A stretch of 14,780 nt of DNA from Prevotella sp. (GCA_016291915.1 JAEEZP010000037.1:1-14780); one strand, 5' to 3'; numbered from the stretch's first letter, positions 5,833 to 13,537 are shown. Translations and numbers: made by a program. Notes: generated by a model not told the origin, from the sequence alone.

Positions 5833-8800
5833 TTAGAAAAACAGTTTGATGCTGCCCTGTATGTTGCGTGCGTATGGATAACTGGTTCCACGCTCCTGTT
5901 TGATGGAGCCCCAGTGTACGAGGTCACTAGTGTTGATGGAGAAAATAACCGTCTGCATACTGAAGTTCTTGCGCAACCAGTCGGTCTCCCAGCGGTACTG
6001 GAGACTGGCAGACGAGAGTTCAAGTACGTTATCCTTCATCACGAAGCGCGAGGTGGCACGGGTCTGAGTATTGCTGTAACCCTTGAAGAAGGTTACGTCA
6101 CCAGGCTTCATCCAACGGTCAGTCAGTGCGCGGCGGTCGACGTTCTGGTTCTTCAGCTGGTTGATGGTCACCTCTACCTTATTAAGTAGGGTGCTGTTGT
6201 AGCGGTAGCCGCCCCAGTAATAGGTGAAGGTGAAGTTCAGTGTCCATCCCTTGTAACGCAGGATGTTACTGAAGTTACCGCGATACTTGGGATCTGACTG
6301 TCCGCAGAAAACCTTATCGCCAGCCTTCCAAGAGTCGGTGATGTTTCCGTTGCGATCCAAATAGATTTCCTCGCCAGTAGAAGGATTGATTCCCAGCGAC
6401 TTGACTGCGTAGATAGCATTCTGTGGGTATCCCTCATAGAAGAGGTTAGACACGTCGACGTTCTGCTCACGGTAGGCCTCGTTCTGTGCCTTGACATACT
6501 CGGAGAGTTTGGATATCCAACTCTTATTGTAAACCAATTGCCCTGTCATCATCCAGGTAAAGCCGTGGCGCATGTCGCGAATGGGATAGCCGCTGAGTGC
6601 CAGTTCCCAGCCTCGGTTTTTCACCTCACCCACGTTGGCGATGTAATTATTGATACCCATGCTGCTGGGCAGGTCCATATAGGAGAGCAGGTTTGAGGTC
6701 TTCTTGTCGTAGAAGTTGAACTCGCCCTTCAGACGTCCCTTAAACATGCCGAACTCCATACCGACGTTCATTTCACGTGTAGTCTGCCATGTCAGTTCGG
6801 GGTTTCCCCACGCGGTAAGCTGTGAACCGTTCCAGTTCATGTACTTGCTGGTGGTGATGGACTGGAAGATAGTACTGGCACCAGAGCCGCTGCCCATCTG
6901 AGAACCTGTCTCACCGATAGATGCTTTCAAACGTAAGATATTCAGCACTGGATTGCCTTTGAGGAACTTTTCGTTATGTAAGTTCCATCCGATACCTACT
7001 GACCAGAAAGGAGCCCACTTCTTGTCGCTGCCGAAGGTGGAACTTCCATCAACACGATAAGACATATCCAAGTAGTAGCGTGAGTCATAGGTATAGTTGA
7101 CGTTACCCGTGAAGCCCAAGCGGCGCGACTTGCTTTTGCTTCCGACAGGCGAACCGTCTTTCAGATACTGACGGGCATTGCCCAAGAAGGGGTTGTCACT
7201 GTCGGCTATTCCCTCGCCTGTGAAAGAATACGACAGGTTGTCACTGGCCGAGATGGAGTAGTCGAAACCAGCGTAGAGCAGGTGTTTCTCTGCAAAAACG
7301 TGGCTGTAGGCCAGTGTGGCATTGCCGTCGTAACTGTAACCGTTGCCGGTTCCATAGCGGTACATGCCTCGGCGAAGGAATCCTTCATCACTGCTGTAGG
7401 TAGAGCTGGTAGTAAATGTGGAGTGCTCGGCAGGTAAGAAGTAGTCGCTCGTATTGTTGAGCTTACTGATGCCGAACTGGCCACGGAACTTCAGGTCGGG
7501 AACGATTTGCCACTCAATGGCAAAGTTGTTGGTAAGTGTCTCGTGACCAGACTTGTTGATGGTGTTCAGCTCCGCGTTATACAAGGGATTGGCACTTCCA
7601 TTTCCCTGTGAAGGACCAAGGAAGTTCTCGAAGTAAGGCACCAACTGTCCATTCTCATCGTAAGGTATATCATAGGGCTGCTTGGCCACATAATCACTGT
7701 AGGCACCGTAGTTACTCTCCTGTGAACGGACGAGTCCAAGCGTAGTGTAATTTTTGAAAGTGACGTTTTTCAACATATAGGTCAGTTGTATGCTGCCGTT
7801 GAACGAACGACGATAGGAGTTCTTCATGGCACCCTCGGTGTCTTTGTAGTTGCCGCTGATAGCCCAACGGAACTCACGGCTACCACCTTCCAAACGCAGG
7901 TTGTAATGGGTTCCCACACCGGTATGTACGGGTTTGTTAAGCCAGTCAGTAGTGGCACCAGAGAGCACTCTTTTGAGTTTCGTATTGTAGTGCTCCTGAA
8001 AGTTGTAGTCGTTGGCAGTGTATGTGGCCGAATACATGTCCAGCGAGTTTTCCAATTCCAACTTTTCTTTGGCATTCAGGTAGTCGTAGCTCGTCAGGTC
8101 GGGAGCCTCAATGTCGACACCTACCTCTGCATTGATACGAAGGCGACCGCTCTCAGGTTGTTTGGTTGTGACCACAACGACACCATTTGAGCCGCGTGAG
8201 CCATAGATGGCCGTTGCGGCGGCATCTTTTAGGATATTGATGCTTTCTATTTCATCGTCGTTGTAATCCATGAGTTTCTCTAACCTGATCTCGAAGCCGT
8301 CAAGGATGATGAGCGGCGTATTGACCGAGTTGCTGGTTGAACGATTGAACTCAGTGACGCTCATTGGCAGGCTGGAATTACCTCGGATAGTAATCTGGGG
8401 CAAGGTGTTGGGGTCGCTACCAGCCAGGTTGTTTACCTGGAAGTTCAATGAAGCATCGATAGTCTTCAGTGTCTGAAGGAGGTTCTGACCTTTGTGAAGA
8501 TCCAGTTCTTCCTTGTTGATAGTGCTGACAGCACCTGTGTAGCTTTCTCTGGCTTTAGTAAAAATACCGGTAACCACAACCTCTCCAAGCTGATTGTCAG
8601 AGCGTAAAACCACATCTCTCTTCACATCCGCATCACCCTGGGCAATCTGAACATACTCCGTACTGAGTCCCACATAAGTATATTTCAATGTGGTGGACTC
8701 CACAGGTATCGGAAAGGAATAATATCCATCAGTATTCGTTACTGTACGTACCTGTGACTCACCGATGCTGATAGGTACACCCATCAACGGTTCTCCACTC

Positions 8801-9156
8801 TCATCACGGACATAACCAGATACAGTTCTTTCCCTGCCGCTCAACTTTGACTGCTGAGTCTTGCGGGTTATACGGATAAAATTGCCTTCGGTATCAGCCG
8901 AAAGCCCATGACTGCCAACAATGTCGTGAACCACAGCCAATGCCGATGCATTACGTGCGGAATACGTAACATTGAAATTGACATCATTGTAATTAAACTG
9001 AATCTTCATACCCGACTGCTTTTCAACTTGTCGTAGGGCTTGCGAAGCCTCTACGTTTTTGAAATTGACAGTCACTAATTTACCTTGGGCAAAACTCCCC
9101 AAAGTAAAACAGGCAAGAAGAATCAACAACAATAAGAATTGCTTTGATCTTAACAT
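5833..9156 (-). CDS. susC-like: SusC/RagA-family TonB-linked outer-membrane transporter with STN domain
   Basis: This is the energy-coupled outer-membrane channel of the importer, driven by TonB-ExbBD. The 1107 residues contain a signal peptide (cleavage after about residue 23, GSFA/QG), an STN domain (27-98), a carboxypeptidase-regulatory-like beta-sandwich (about 111-185), the SusC motif LGEVVVTG (190-197), a plug ending in the family signature around 311-331 (DAAATAIYGSRGSNG), and a beta-barrel to the C-terminal aromatic LFF. Length and order are complete. The STN domain marks it as a transducer: it should contact FecR in the periplasm and report substrate passage, which fits the sigma/FecR genes immediately upstream. 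The gene is separated from fecR by 129 bp containing two inverted repeats, so it may have its own sigma-dependent promoter. Family and topology are certain; the substrate is not shown by the sequence. Confidence 0.96.
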   Translation of the reverse strand: MLRSKQFLLLLILLACFTLGSFAQGKLVTVNFKNVEASQALRQVEKQSGMKIQFNYNDVNFNVTYSARNASALAVVHDIVGSHGLSADTEGNFIRITRKTQQSKLSGRERTVSGYVRDESGEPLMGVPISIGESQVRTVTNTDGYYSFPIPVESTTLKYTYVGLSTEYVQIAQGDADVKRDVVLRSDNQLGEVVVTGIFTKARESYTGAVSTINKEELDLHKGQNLLQTLKTIDASLNFQVNNLAGSDPNTLPQITIRGNSSLPMSVTEFNRSTSNSVNTPLIILDGFEIRLEKLMDYNDDEIESINILKDAAATAIYGSRGSNGVVVVTTKQPESGRLRINAEVGVDIEAPDLTSYDYLNAKEKLELENSLDMYSATYTANDYNFQEHYNTKLKRVLSGATTDWLNKPVHTGVGTHYNLRLEGGSREFRWAISGNYKDTEGAMKNSYRRSFNGSIQLTYMLKNVTFKNYTTLGLVRSQESNYGAYSDYVAKQPYDIPYDENGQLVPYFENFLGPSQGNGSANPLYNAELNTINKSGHETLTNNFAIEWQIVPDLKFRGQFGISKLNNTSDYFLPAEHSTFTTSSTYSSDEGFLRRGMYRYGTGNGYSYDGNATLAYSHVFAEKHLLYAGFDYSISASDNLSYSFTGEGIADSDNPFLGNARQYLKDGSPVGSKSKSRRLGFTGNVNYTYDSRYYLDMSYRVDGSSTFGSDKKWAPFWSVGIGWNLHNEKFLKGNPVLNILRLKASIGETGSQMGSGSGASTIFQSITTSKYMNWNGSQLTAWGNPELTWQTTREMNVGMEFGMFKGRLKGEFNFYDKKTSNLLSYMDLPSSMGINNYIANVGEVKNRGWELALSGYPIRDMRHGFTWMMTGQLVYNKSWISKLSEYVKAQNEAYREQNVDVSNLFYEGYPQNAIYAVKSLGINPSTGEEIYLDRNGNITDSWKAGDKVFCGQSDPKYRGNFSNILRYKGWTLNFTFTYYWGGYRYNSTLLNKVEVTINQLKNQNVDRRALTDRWMKPGDVTFFKGYSNTQTRATSRFVMKDNVLELSSASLQYRWETDWLRKNFSMQTVIFSINTSDLVHWGSIKQERGTSYPYARNIQGSIKLFF

Positions 9157-9183
9157 AACTGTTGCTTTAACGGTTAAACATAT

Positions 9184-9202
9184 TTACTCTATTTACGAGT
9201 AA
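9184..9202. promoter_or_regulatory. Inverted repeat just upstream of susC
   Basis: TTACTC (9184-9189) and GAGTAA (9197-9202) form 6-bp arms around a 7-nt centre, 28 bp ahead of the susC ATG. ATTTAC also occurs twice in direct orientation here (9182-9187, 9191-9196). It is a possible operator or leader structure for susC. The surrounding 129-bp gap (9157-9285) has no TAnnTTTG box, consistent with use of a promoter for the cognate ECF sigma factor, but I cannot define that promoter. Confidence 0.3.
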
Positions 9203-9257
9203 TATTGCGATTCTCTACCTTTAATTTTTGTTAAAACAGATGAAGGACTATCTCTTT

Positions 9258-9282
9258 ATTATAATATAAACGATATTATAAT
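9258..9282. other. AT-rich 10-bp inverted repeat directly after fecR
   Basis: Ten-base arms (ATTATAATAT at 9258-9267 and ATATTATAAT at 9273-9282) surround AAACG. The repeat starts three bases beyond the fecR stop codon. It is perfect but all A/T in the arms, so as RNA it would be a weak hairpin, perhaps an inefficient terminator or a processing site that lowers read-through into susC. It could also be a protein-binding site for the susC promoter. Confidence 0.4.
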
Positions 9283-9285
9283 GAT

Positions 9286-10389
9286 TTAATAAACAATGAT
9301 ATCAGATCCCTCTATACGAATTTGACAACTGGAGATATACTGCAGTTCTTTGACGACCTGTTGAATACCCCAATTACGGTCACCATGGAAATGCAACTTA
9401 TCCTTGAGATACTTCAAATCCTCAAAAGTAACATTCATATTATACCAACGCCCGATTTCAATCATCACTTCACGTAAGGTCTGACCATCGAAATAGAACT
9501 GTCCCTCTCGCCATGAAGTATATACCTCTACATCAACATCTTTCACCATGGACGAGAAAGAGGATGCATCAAAAGAAGCCTGCTGTCCAGGTTTCAGGAT
9601 AACGGGCGTATGATTGCCGGAAGATGGTGAAACCGAAACACTTCCCTTTACCAAAGTGATATTTACGTTTTCCCCACGGAAGTTCCTCACATTAAATTCT
9701 GTTCCCAAAACCTTTGTCTGTATTGAACCGCCATCTACTATAAAAGGATGATTAGGATCATGTGTAACGGAGAAATAAGCTTCTCCCTCAAGTTTTACCA
9801 GACGAGGTCCATTCGTGGCAAAACGTTCCGGATAAACAAGACGACTGCCGGCATTCAACCACACAACAGATTTATCTGGAAGTACAATTCTAACCACCTT
9901 ACCCATAGGAACTGATAATGTTGCACTACTCTCCACATAATCATCTAAGTCAACAAGCTCATAACTGATATCACTAACGATGGGATTATCCGTGGCAACC
10001 AACTGATAATTAATCTTATTGTTACTACTCTTCAGCGTTACGTTATTCGAGTCATAATTCTTTGCAGTGTATACCTCATGGTCTGATGGCTGTGTTTCAG
10101 ACACCTTCTGGTCAGCGATATCTCTGTTATAAAACAACACGAATATTGCTAGCAGAGAGGCTGCTATAGCGGCAAAGAAAGAGATATATCTGGTGTACTT
10201 ACGGGAAGAAGACGGCTCTTTATCTACAGTCAGAGAATCATCTGAAGAGACCTTCTTCCGGAATCTCTGGAATTCCTCCATGGCATCAGGCACAGGGTAT
10301 TCTTCCAGCAAGGCACGTCTTACCAAGGCTTCTTCTTTCGTGCTTGCCAGTTGATCATCACCGATATTTATATGTCTGTTATTATCCAT
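9286..10389 (-). CDS. FecR-family anti-sigma factor (FecR plus DUF4974)
   Basis: This inner-membrane anti-sigma factor holds the ECF sigma factor in the cytoplasm and relays the signal from the STN domain of SusC. I start it at the ATG at 10389 (367 aa); a GTG at 10398 would add three residues. The cytoplasmic part (1-66) should bind sigma; one transmembrane helix follows (about 67-87, FFAAIAASLLAIFVLFY); the periplasmic part has the FecR domain (158-256, with VVWLNAGSRLVYP, LEGEAYFSV and VLGTEFNV) and a C-terminal DUF4974 domain (298-366, FYFDGQTLREVMIEIGRWYN), which probably contacts STN. All expected parts are present. The gene begins 14 bp after the sigma stop, so both are on one mRNA. 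The coding DNA is AT-richer than the importer genes (20 G/C of 60 in 9961-10020, hand count). Confidence 0.95.
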   Translation of the reverse strand: MDNNRHINIGDDQLASTKEEALVRRALLEEYPVPDAMEEFQRFRKKVSSDDSLTVDKEPSSSRKYTRYISFFAAIAASLLAIFVLFYNRDIADQKVSETQPSDHEVYTAKNYDSNNVTLKSSNNKINYQLVATDNPIVSDISYELVDLDDYVESSATLSVPMGKVVRIVLPDKSVVWLNAGSRLVYPERFATNGPRLVKLEGEAYFSVTHDPNHPFIVDGGSIQTKVLGTEFNVRNFRGENVNITLVKGSVSVSPSSGNHTPVILKPGQQASFDASSFSSMVKDVDVEVYTSWREGQFYFDGQTLREVMIEIGRWYNMNVTFEDLKYLKDKLHFHGDRNWGIQQVVKELQYISSCQIRIEGSDIIVY

Positions 10390-10403
10390 AGATTCCACTT
10401 TCT

Positions 10404-10979
10404 TTATAATAGATACGAGATAAGGCGTGATATTCTACCGCCTTTATCGTTTTTTAACTTATCACGCAACAATTGGAAGATTTTTGCCATGTGTTTTTTC
10501 ACCATTGGCAACGACATCTGTAACTTATCTGCTGTCTGCTGATAGGTCATGTGGTCAAAATAACAATGATGTAAGATGGTCTTGCCGGGTTCAGGCAACT
10601 GTTGGATGGCTGTATATAAACGGGTTACGGTCTGTTCATACTCCTTAACATCTTCCTCATTGTCAAAACGGTCTTTCTCCAACTGTTGCAAATACCGGTT
10701 CTCCACTTCCTGACGACGCAGTTTGTCAACACAACGACTGCGTAACATTGCATAGAGATAAGATGCTGATGGGGTTCTGACGGTCTGTTCTTCCTTCCAT
10801 TTATACCATAGTTGGACAAACATATCACTTACCATATCACGGGCTTCTTCCTCCTCACCCAGATAAGTGAGAGCATAGAGAAACAGTTTGCGATAGAACT
10901 TTTTATAAAGAAGTTCCATCTGATCCAAGAATGTTGTTTGGATGCTCTCTTTATTATGATACTCGTTGTCCTGATACAT
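10404..10979 (-). CDS. ECF-type RNA polymerase sigma factor (Bacteroidetes FecI-like)
   Basis: This ECF sigma factor should direct RNA polymerase to the importer promoter once released by FecR. The 191 residues show sigma region 2 (about 22-90, FYRKLFLYALTYLG, then ARDMVSDMFVQLW, then SYLYAMLRSRCVDKLRR) and region 4 (about 119-176, LPEPGKTILHHCYFDHMTY, with a helix-turn-helix around 143-169). The family length is normal. The ATG at 10979 is chosen because it follows a good promoter box with a leader of about 30 nt; the next Met (21) would cut into region 2. The gene leads the regulatory unit, directly before fecR. The promoter is of the housekeeping (TAnnTTTG) type and overlaps a perfect 19-bp palindrome, so the regulators themselves may be under separate control. 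Confidence 0.95.
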   Translation of the reverse strand: MYQDNEYHNKESIQTTFLDQMELLYKKFYRKLFLYALTYLGEEEEARDMVSDMFVQLWYKWKEEQTVRTPSASYLYAMLRSRCVDKLRRQEVENRYLQQLEKDRFDNEEDVKEYEQTVTRLYTAIQQLPEPGKTILHHCYFDHMTYQQTADKLQMSLPMVKKHMAKIFQLLRDKLKNDKGGRISRLISYLL

Positions 10980-11019
10980 CAGACATACTTTTCAAATGCT
11001 GGTTATAGCAAAACTTATG

Positions 11020-11042
11020 CAAATATACAAAAGTTTTGTATA
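11020..11042 (-). promoter_or_regulatory. Sigma-operon promoter overlapped by a perfect palindrome
   Basis: On the minus strand TATATTTG (11020-11027) matches the Bacteroidetes -7 consensus; the expected start is about 33 nt before the sigma ATG. At the -33 position only TTAG is seen (19-bp spacing). A perfect 19-bp palindrome (TATACAAAA-G-TTTTGTATA, 11024-11042) covers part of the -7 box and the adjoining spacer, where a bound dimeric repressor would block RNA polymerase. The promoter call is good; the operator role is inferred. Confidence 0.55.
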
Positions 11043-11079
11043 ACTACTAACATTTCAAAGGAAAATGTAAAGAAAAAAT

Positions 11080-11490
11080 TTATTCTTCTATTCCATCGAT
11101 GTCGATAATGGACATCAGCGGTATTTGCTGACCGTTGGTAAATATCAGACAACGGTTGTATTCATCGATATCCTTTACAATGCCCGTGACTGAACGGTAA
11201 ACACCTCCCGACTTCTTCGTATCTGGTTCAAAATAGACGATGGTAACGGTCGGATGCTCTGTGAGTTGTTCTTGCAAGAGTAGGTATTTACGATTTAACA
11301 ACTCCTGATGATATTCATCTAAAAACAACTGTTCATCTGTGAGTCGGGCAGTCTCTTCGATAGCTGCATCATAACCGGTAAGGGCAGCAAAAGGGGCAAA
11401 CTGTGCAGCCCGCGATAGCATCGACATACGCGGATGATACTGCGGATCAGGATGCGGCAAGTCAATAATATCCTTATAATCGTTCATCAT
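11080..11490 (-). CDS. YolD-like protein, partner of the Y-family polymerase
   Basis: This small cytoplasmic protein (136 aa) resembles the YolD-like family found beside UvrX/UmuC-type polymerases in Firmicutes and Bacteroidetes. The characteristic N-terminal block is present (IIDLPH at 9-13, then RMSMLSRAAQFAPFAALTGY at 21-40 and AAIEETARLT at 42-51), followed by a helical middle and a C-terminal small beta domain (TVTIVYFEPD, GIVKDIDEYNRCLIF, IPLMSIIDIDGI). The exact role is unproven; YolD proteins are thought to act as UmuD-like accessory factors for the polymerase. The start is one of two adjacent ATGs (11490 or 11487). It lies 34 bp downstream of the polymerase stop, and that gap is almost filled by CCCTAAA-type repeats. 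A T-run (11073-11079) follows the stop, but I see no strong terminator before the sigma promoter. Confidence 0.75.
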   Translation of the reverse strand: MMNDYKDIIDLPHPDPQYHPRMSMLSRAAQFAPFAALTGYDAAIEETARLTDEQLFLDEYHQELLNRKYLLLQEQLTEHPTVTIVYFEPDTKKSGGVYRSVTGIVKDIDEYNRCLIFTNGQQIPLMSIIDIDGIEE

Positions 11491-11496
11491 ACAAAA

Positions 11497-11524
11497 CCCT
11501 AAACCCTAAACCCTAAACTCTAAA
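11497..11524. repeat. CCCTAAA heptad repeat between the polymerase and yolD
   Basis: Three exact CCCTAAA units (11497-11517) and one CTCTAAA unit (11518-11524) form a 28-bp tandem array ending precisely at the polymerase stop codon (11525-11527). The array takes up 28 of the 34 bases between the two genes. The unit resembles plant-type telomere repeat by coincidence. It has the same 7-base period as the arrays near the start of susD. Confidence 0.9.
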
Positions 11525-13030
11525 CTATTCCCTATGCCCACCTATCTGTGCATTTCTCTCAATGGCAGTTGCCCCTTCCTGGAAATTAACACCTTTAAGA
11601 ATTGCATTTTTGCCGAACCGTTGCTTAATAGCCAACTGTGCCTCTTGCATCCTTCGTTCTTTTTCCAGTGCTTGTTGCTCTTCTTTTCGTTGTCGCTGTT
11701 CAGACTCATAATCAGAAAAAAGATCCAGTTGAGTTGGTTCCTGATGATGAACGACAGCAGTTTCATAAACGACATGATTCGTGGAAATATTCAGTCGACG
11801 GACTAACAACAGAGGATCAACGATCTGGTCGTAAAGCGACAAGACAGCCTCAGTAATCATACGTGTAGAGGAGGTCTGCCTACTGAGGTTGGCTGTTCCA
11901 TGGGCCGACTTAGGTACTTTGCGGCCATAGTGATCTGTAGAGACAACACCCTTATACTGTGAACTTATCGCCGGATTGGAAAGACTCTCTTTATCATAGC
12001 CCACGTGAAGGACAATCTGATCGGTTACCATTCGCTTTGCCACAAGATTCAACGCAGCTGCTTCAGCCATCTCCTGTACCACTACCCTAGCCTTTTTCAC
12101 CTCGTATGCCGACTGCAATACTTGTCCGCTGCTAAAAGAGTTATTCTCCGGTTTATACGCCTTTACCATATCAATTGTACAAGGCTCATACCCCCAGGCG
12201 TGGTCGATAATCAATTCTGCATTCACACCGAAGAGTTTATACAACAATTCCTCGTTATGCAATGACATGCGGGCAATCTTTCCCATTGTATCTATGCCAT
12301 ACTGTGACAAACGATCAGCAATGCCGCGTCCTATCCTCCAGAAACTGGTGAGAGGCTTGTGGTCCCACAGTTGTTGTCTGTAACTCATCTCATTGAGTTC
12401 TCCGATACGTACCCCATCCTTATCTGCCGGTATATGTTTTGCCACGATATCCATGGCCACCTTGCAAAGATACATATTGGTACCTATCCCTGCTGTAGCG
12501 GTAATGCCCGTGGCTTGTAACACATCACGGATCATCGTCATGGCTAACTCATGAGCAGTCATCTTATAACTCTGCAGGTAATGAGTAACATCCATGAATA
12601 CCTCATCAATACTATACACATGGATATCCTCGGGGGCTATATATTTAAGGTATGTCTGATAAACCTGAGTACTCTTCTCGATATAATGGGCCATTCGCGG
12701 ACGAGCCACGACATAGTCAAGTTCTAGCTGTGGATTGACTTTCAACAGGTTATCATCATATGACTTGCCGGTCAGACGACCGTTAATACGACGACGTCGT
12801 TCTTCATTGATCTCCTTTACCCGCTGTACCACTTCGAACAACCGTGCACGGCCACTGATACCATAGGATTTCAGGGAAGGAGACACCGCAAGACAGATGG
12901 TCTTCTCCGTTCTACTCTTATCAGCCACCACAAGATTCGTTGACAAAGGATCAAGTCCCCTGTCGACACACTCTACAGAAGCATAGAATGACTTCAGATC
13001 GATAGCAATGTACTGTCGTTGGATACTCAA
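11525..13030 (-). CDS. Y-family DNA polymerase, UvrX/UmuC-like (translesion synthesis)
   Basis: This is a translesion polymerase that copies damaged templates with low fidelity. The 501 residues start with YIAIDLKSFYASVEC, giving the metal-binding Asp11 and the steric-gate Tyr16; the second catalytic motif is YSIDEVFMD with Asp142 and Glu143. The thumb and little-finger regions follow (RIGRGIADRL near 232-241, little finger about 295-425). QLDLF at 434-438 is a beta-clamp-binding pentamer. The charged helix and the tail KNAILKGVNF then ATAIERNAQIGGH (about 474-499) are typical of the YolD-linked subfamily. No ATG or GTG is available; TTG at 13030 is the only plausible start upstream of motif I and overlaps the TGA of the preceding lipoprotein gene as TTGA, suggesting translational coupling. 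All catalytic residues are present. No SOS box was recognised. Confidence 0.93.
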   Translation of the reverse strand: MSIQRQYIAIDLKSFYASVECVDRGLDPLSTNLVVADKSRTEKTICLAVSPSLKSYGISGRARLFEVVQRVKEINEERRRRINGRLTGKSYDDNLLKVNPQLELDYVVARPRMAHYIEKSTQVYQTYLKYIAPEDIHVYSIDEVFMDVTHYLQSYKMTAHELAMTMIRDVLQATGITATAGIGTNMYLCKVAMDIVAKHIPADKDGVRIGELNEMSYRQQLWDHKPLTSFWRIGRGIADRLSQYGIDTMGKIARMSLHNEELLYKLFGVNAELIIDHAWGYEPCTIDMVKAYKPENNSFSSGQVLQSAYEVKKARVVVQEMAEAAALNLVAKRMVTDQIVLHVGYDKESLSNPAISSQYKGVVSTDHYGRKVPKSAHGTANLSRQTSSTRMITEAVLSLYDQIVDPLLLVRRLNISTNHVVYETAVVHHQEPTQLDLFSDYESEQRQRKEEQQALEKERRMQEAQLAIKQRFGKNAILKGVNFQEGATAIERNAQIGGHRE

Positions 13031-13428
13031 GGATTTTTCTGTACAAACTGGAAAGTATGGAAGATGTCTCCTGCAGTAACCTCAAGGAGAAAAGCCCTCG
13101 CCATCGGGGTGTTGTTCTTATTGATTACTACCTCCAGTTGATTATCAGTAATCTTAGCAGAAAACCAATCACCCTTCAAGGATTTACGATCGTTTTCGTC
13201 AGGACTAAAATATTGATTACCGATACGAGCTCCTTCTATCCAAGGCGAGTTGTAGTTTTTACAAATAAAGGAAACAGTAGCTCCTTCGGCTTCAATAATA
13301 AAACTACCTTTCTCTTCTTTTACGGAAGAGGTCGCTTTCCACTTCATAGGCTCCCAGTCACCATCATCTTTTGAACAACTCGCAAGCAAGCCTATCAATA
13401 AGAGTATTGGCAGAATCTTTTTCATCAT
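13027..13428 (-). CDS. Small lipoprotein, possibly BACON-like beta-sandwich
   Basis: This is a 133-residue lipoprotein with signal MMKKILPILLLIGLLASC (lipid cysteine at 18) and SKDDGDWE after the cysteine, a pattern that favours surface display in Bacteroidetes. The mature part is about 115 residues and predicted all-beta; its ending (ARAFLLEVTAGDIFHTFQFV then QK) resembles the last strands of BACON or related Ig-like domains. No enzyme motif is seen. A second ATG follows the first directly (13425). The stop codon overlaps the TTG start of the polymerase gene, so the two are almost certainly co-transcribed, an unexpected pairing of an envelope protein with a repair polymerase. A TATTTTTG promoter box lies about 34 bp before the start. 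The BACON assignment is tentative; the lipoprotein call is firm. Confidence 0.75.
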   Translation of the reverse strand: MMKKILPILLLIGLLASCSKDDGDWEPMKWKATSSVKEEKGSFIIEAEGATVSFICKNYNSPWIEGARIGNQYFSPDENDRKSLKGDWFSAKITDNQLEVVINKNNTPMARAFLLEVTAGDIFHTFQFVQKNP

Positions 13429-13461
13429 ACCATTCAGTTTTATGTTTAACTATATCGCATG

Positions 13462-13469
13462 CAAAAATA
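13462..13469 (-). promoter_or_regulatory. Promoter -7 element for the lipoprotein-polymerase-yolD unit
   Basis: On the minus strand TATTTTTG (13462-13469) fits TAnnTTTG and lies 34 bp upstream of the lipoprotein ATG. No clear -33 TTTG is found at the proper distance. A GCATGC palindrome begins immediately downstream of the box. The 109-bp gap (13429-13537) otherwise shows only a weak AT-rich hairpin near the pectate lyase stop. Confidence 0.4.
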
Positions 13470-13537
13470 AATAATCTCAATAAAAGAAGATCATGTTGAC
13501 AGACGATTTTCGACAGATTTAGGAATTATTAATACTA

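Noticed and set aside
5821..6189. Long plus-strand frame antisense to the end of susC, and similar ones at 7786-8190 and 4991-5341
   Set aside because: These are antisense shadows of high-confidence genes, with no start signals or recognisable domains.
11497..11524. Telomere-type repeat suggesting eukaryotic or linear-replicon DNA
   Set aside because: It is only four units, inside a bacterial operon, with other heptads of different sequence nearby.
13495..13520. Direct repeat of GACAGA between the pectate lyase and the small lipoprotein gene
   Set aside because: Two 6-base copies in a 109-bp gap are not beyond chance, and no array or site duplication pattern is seen.
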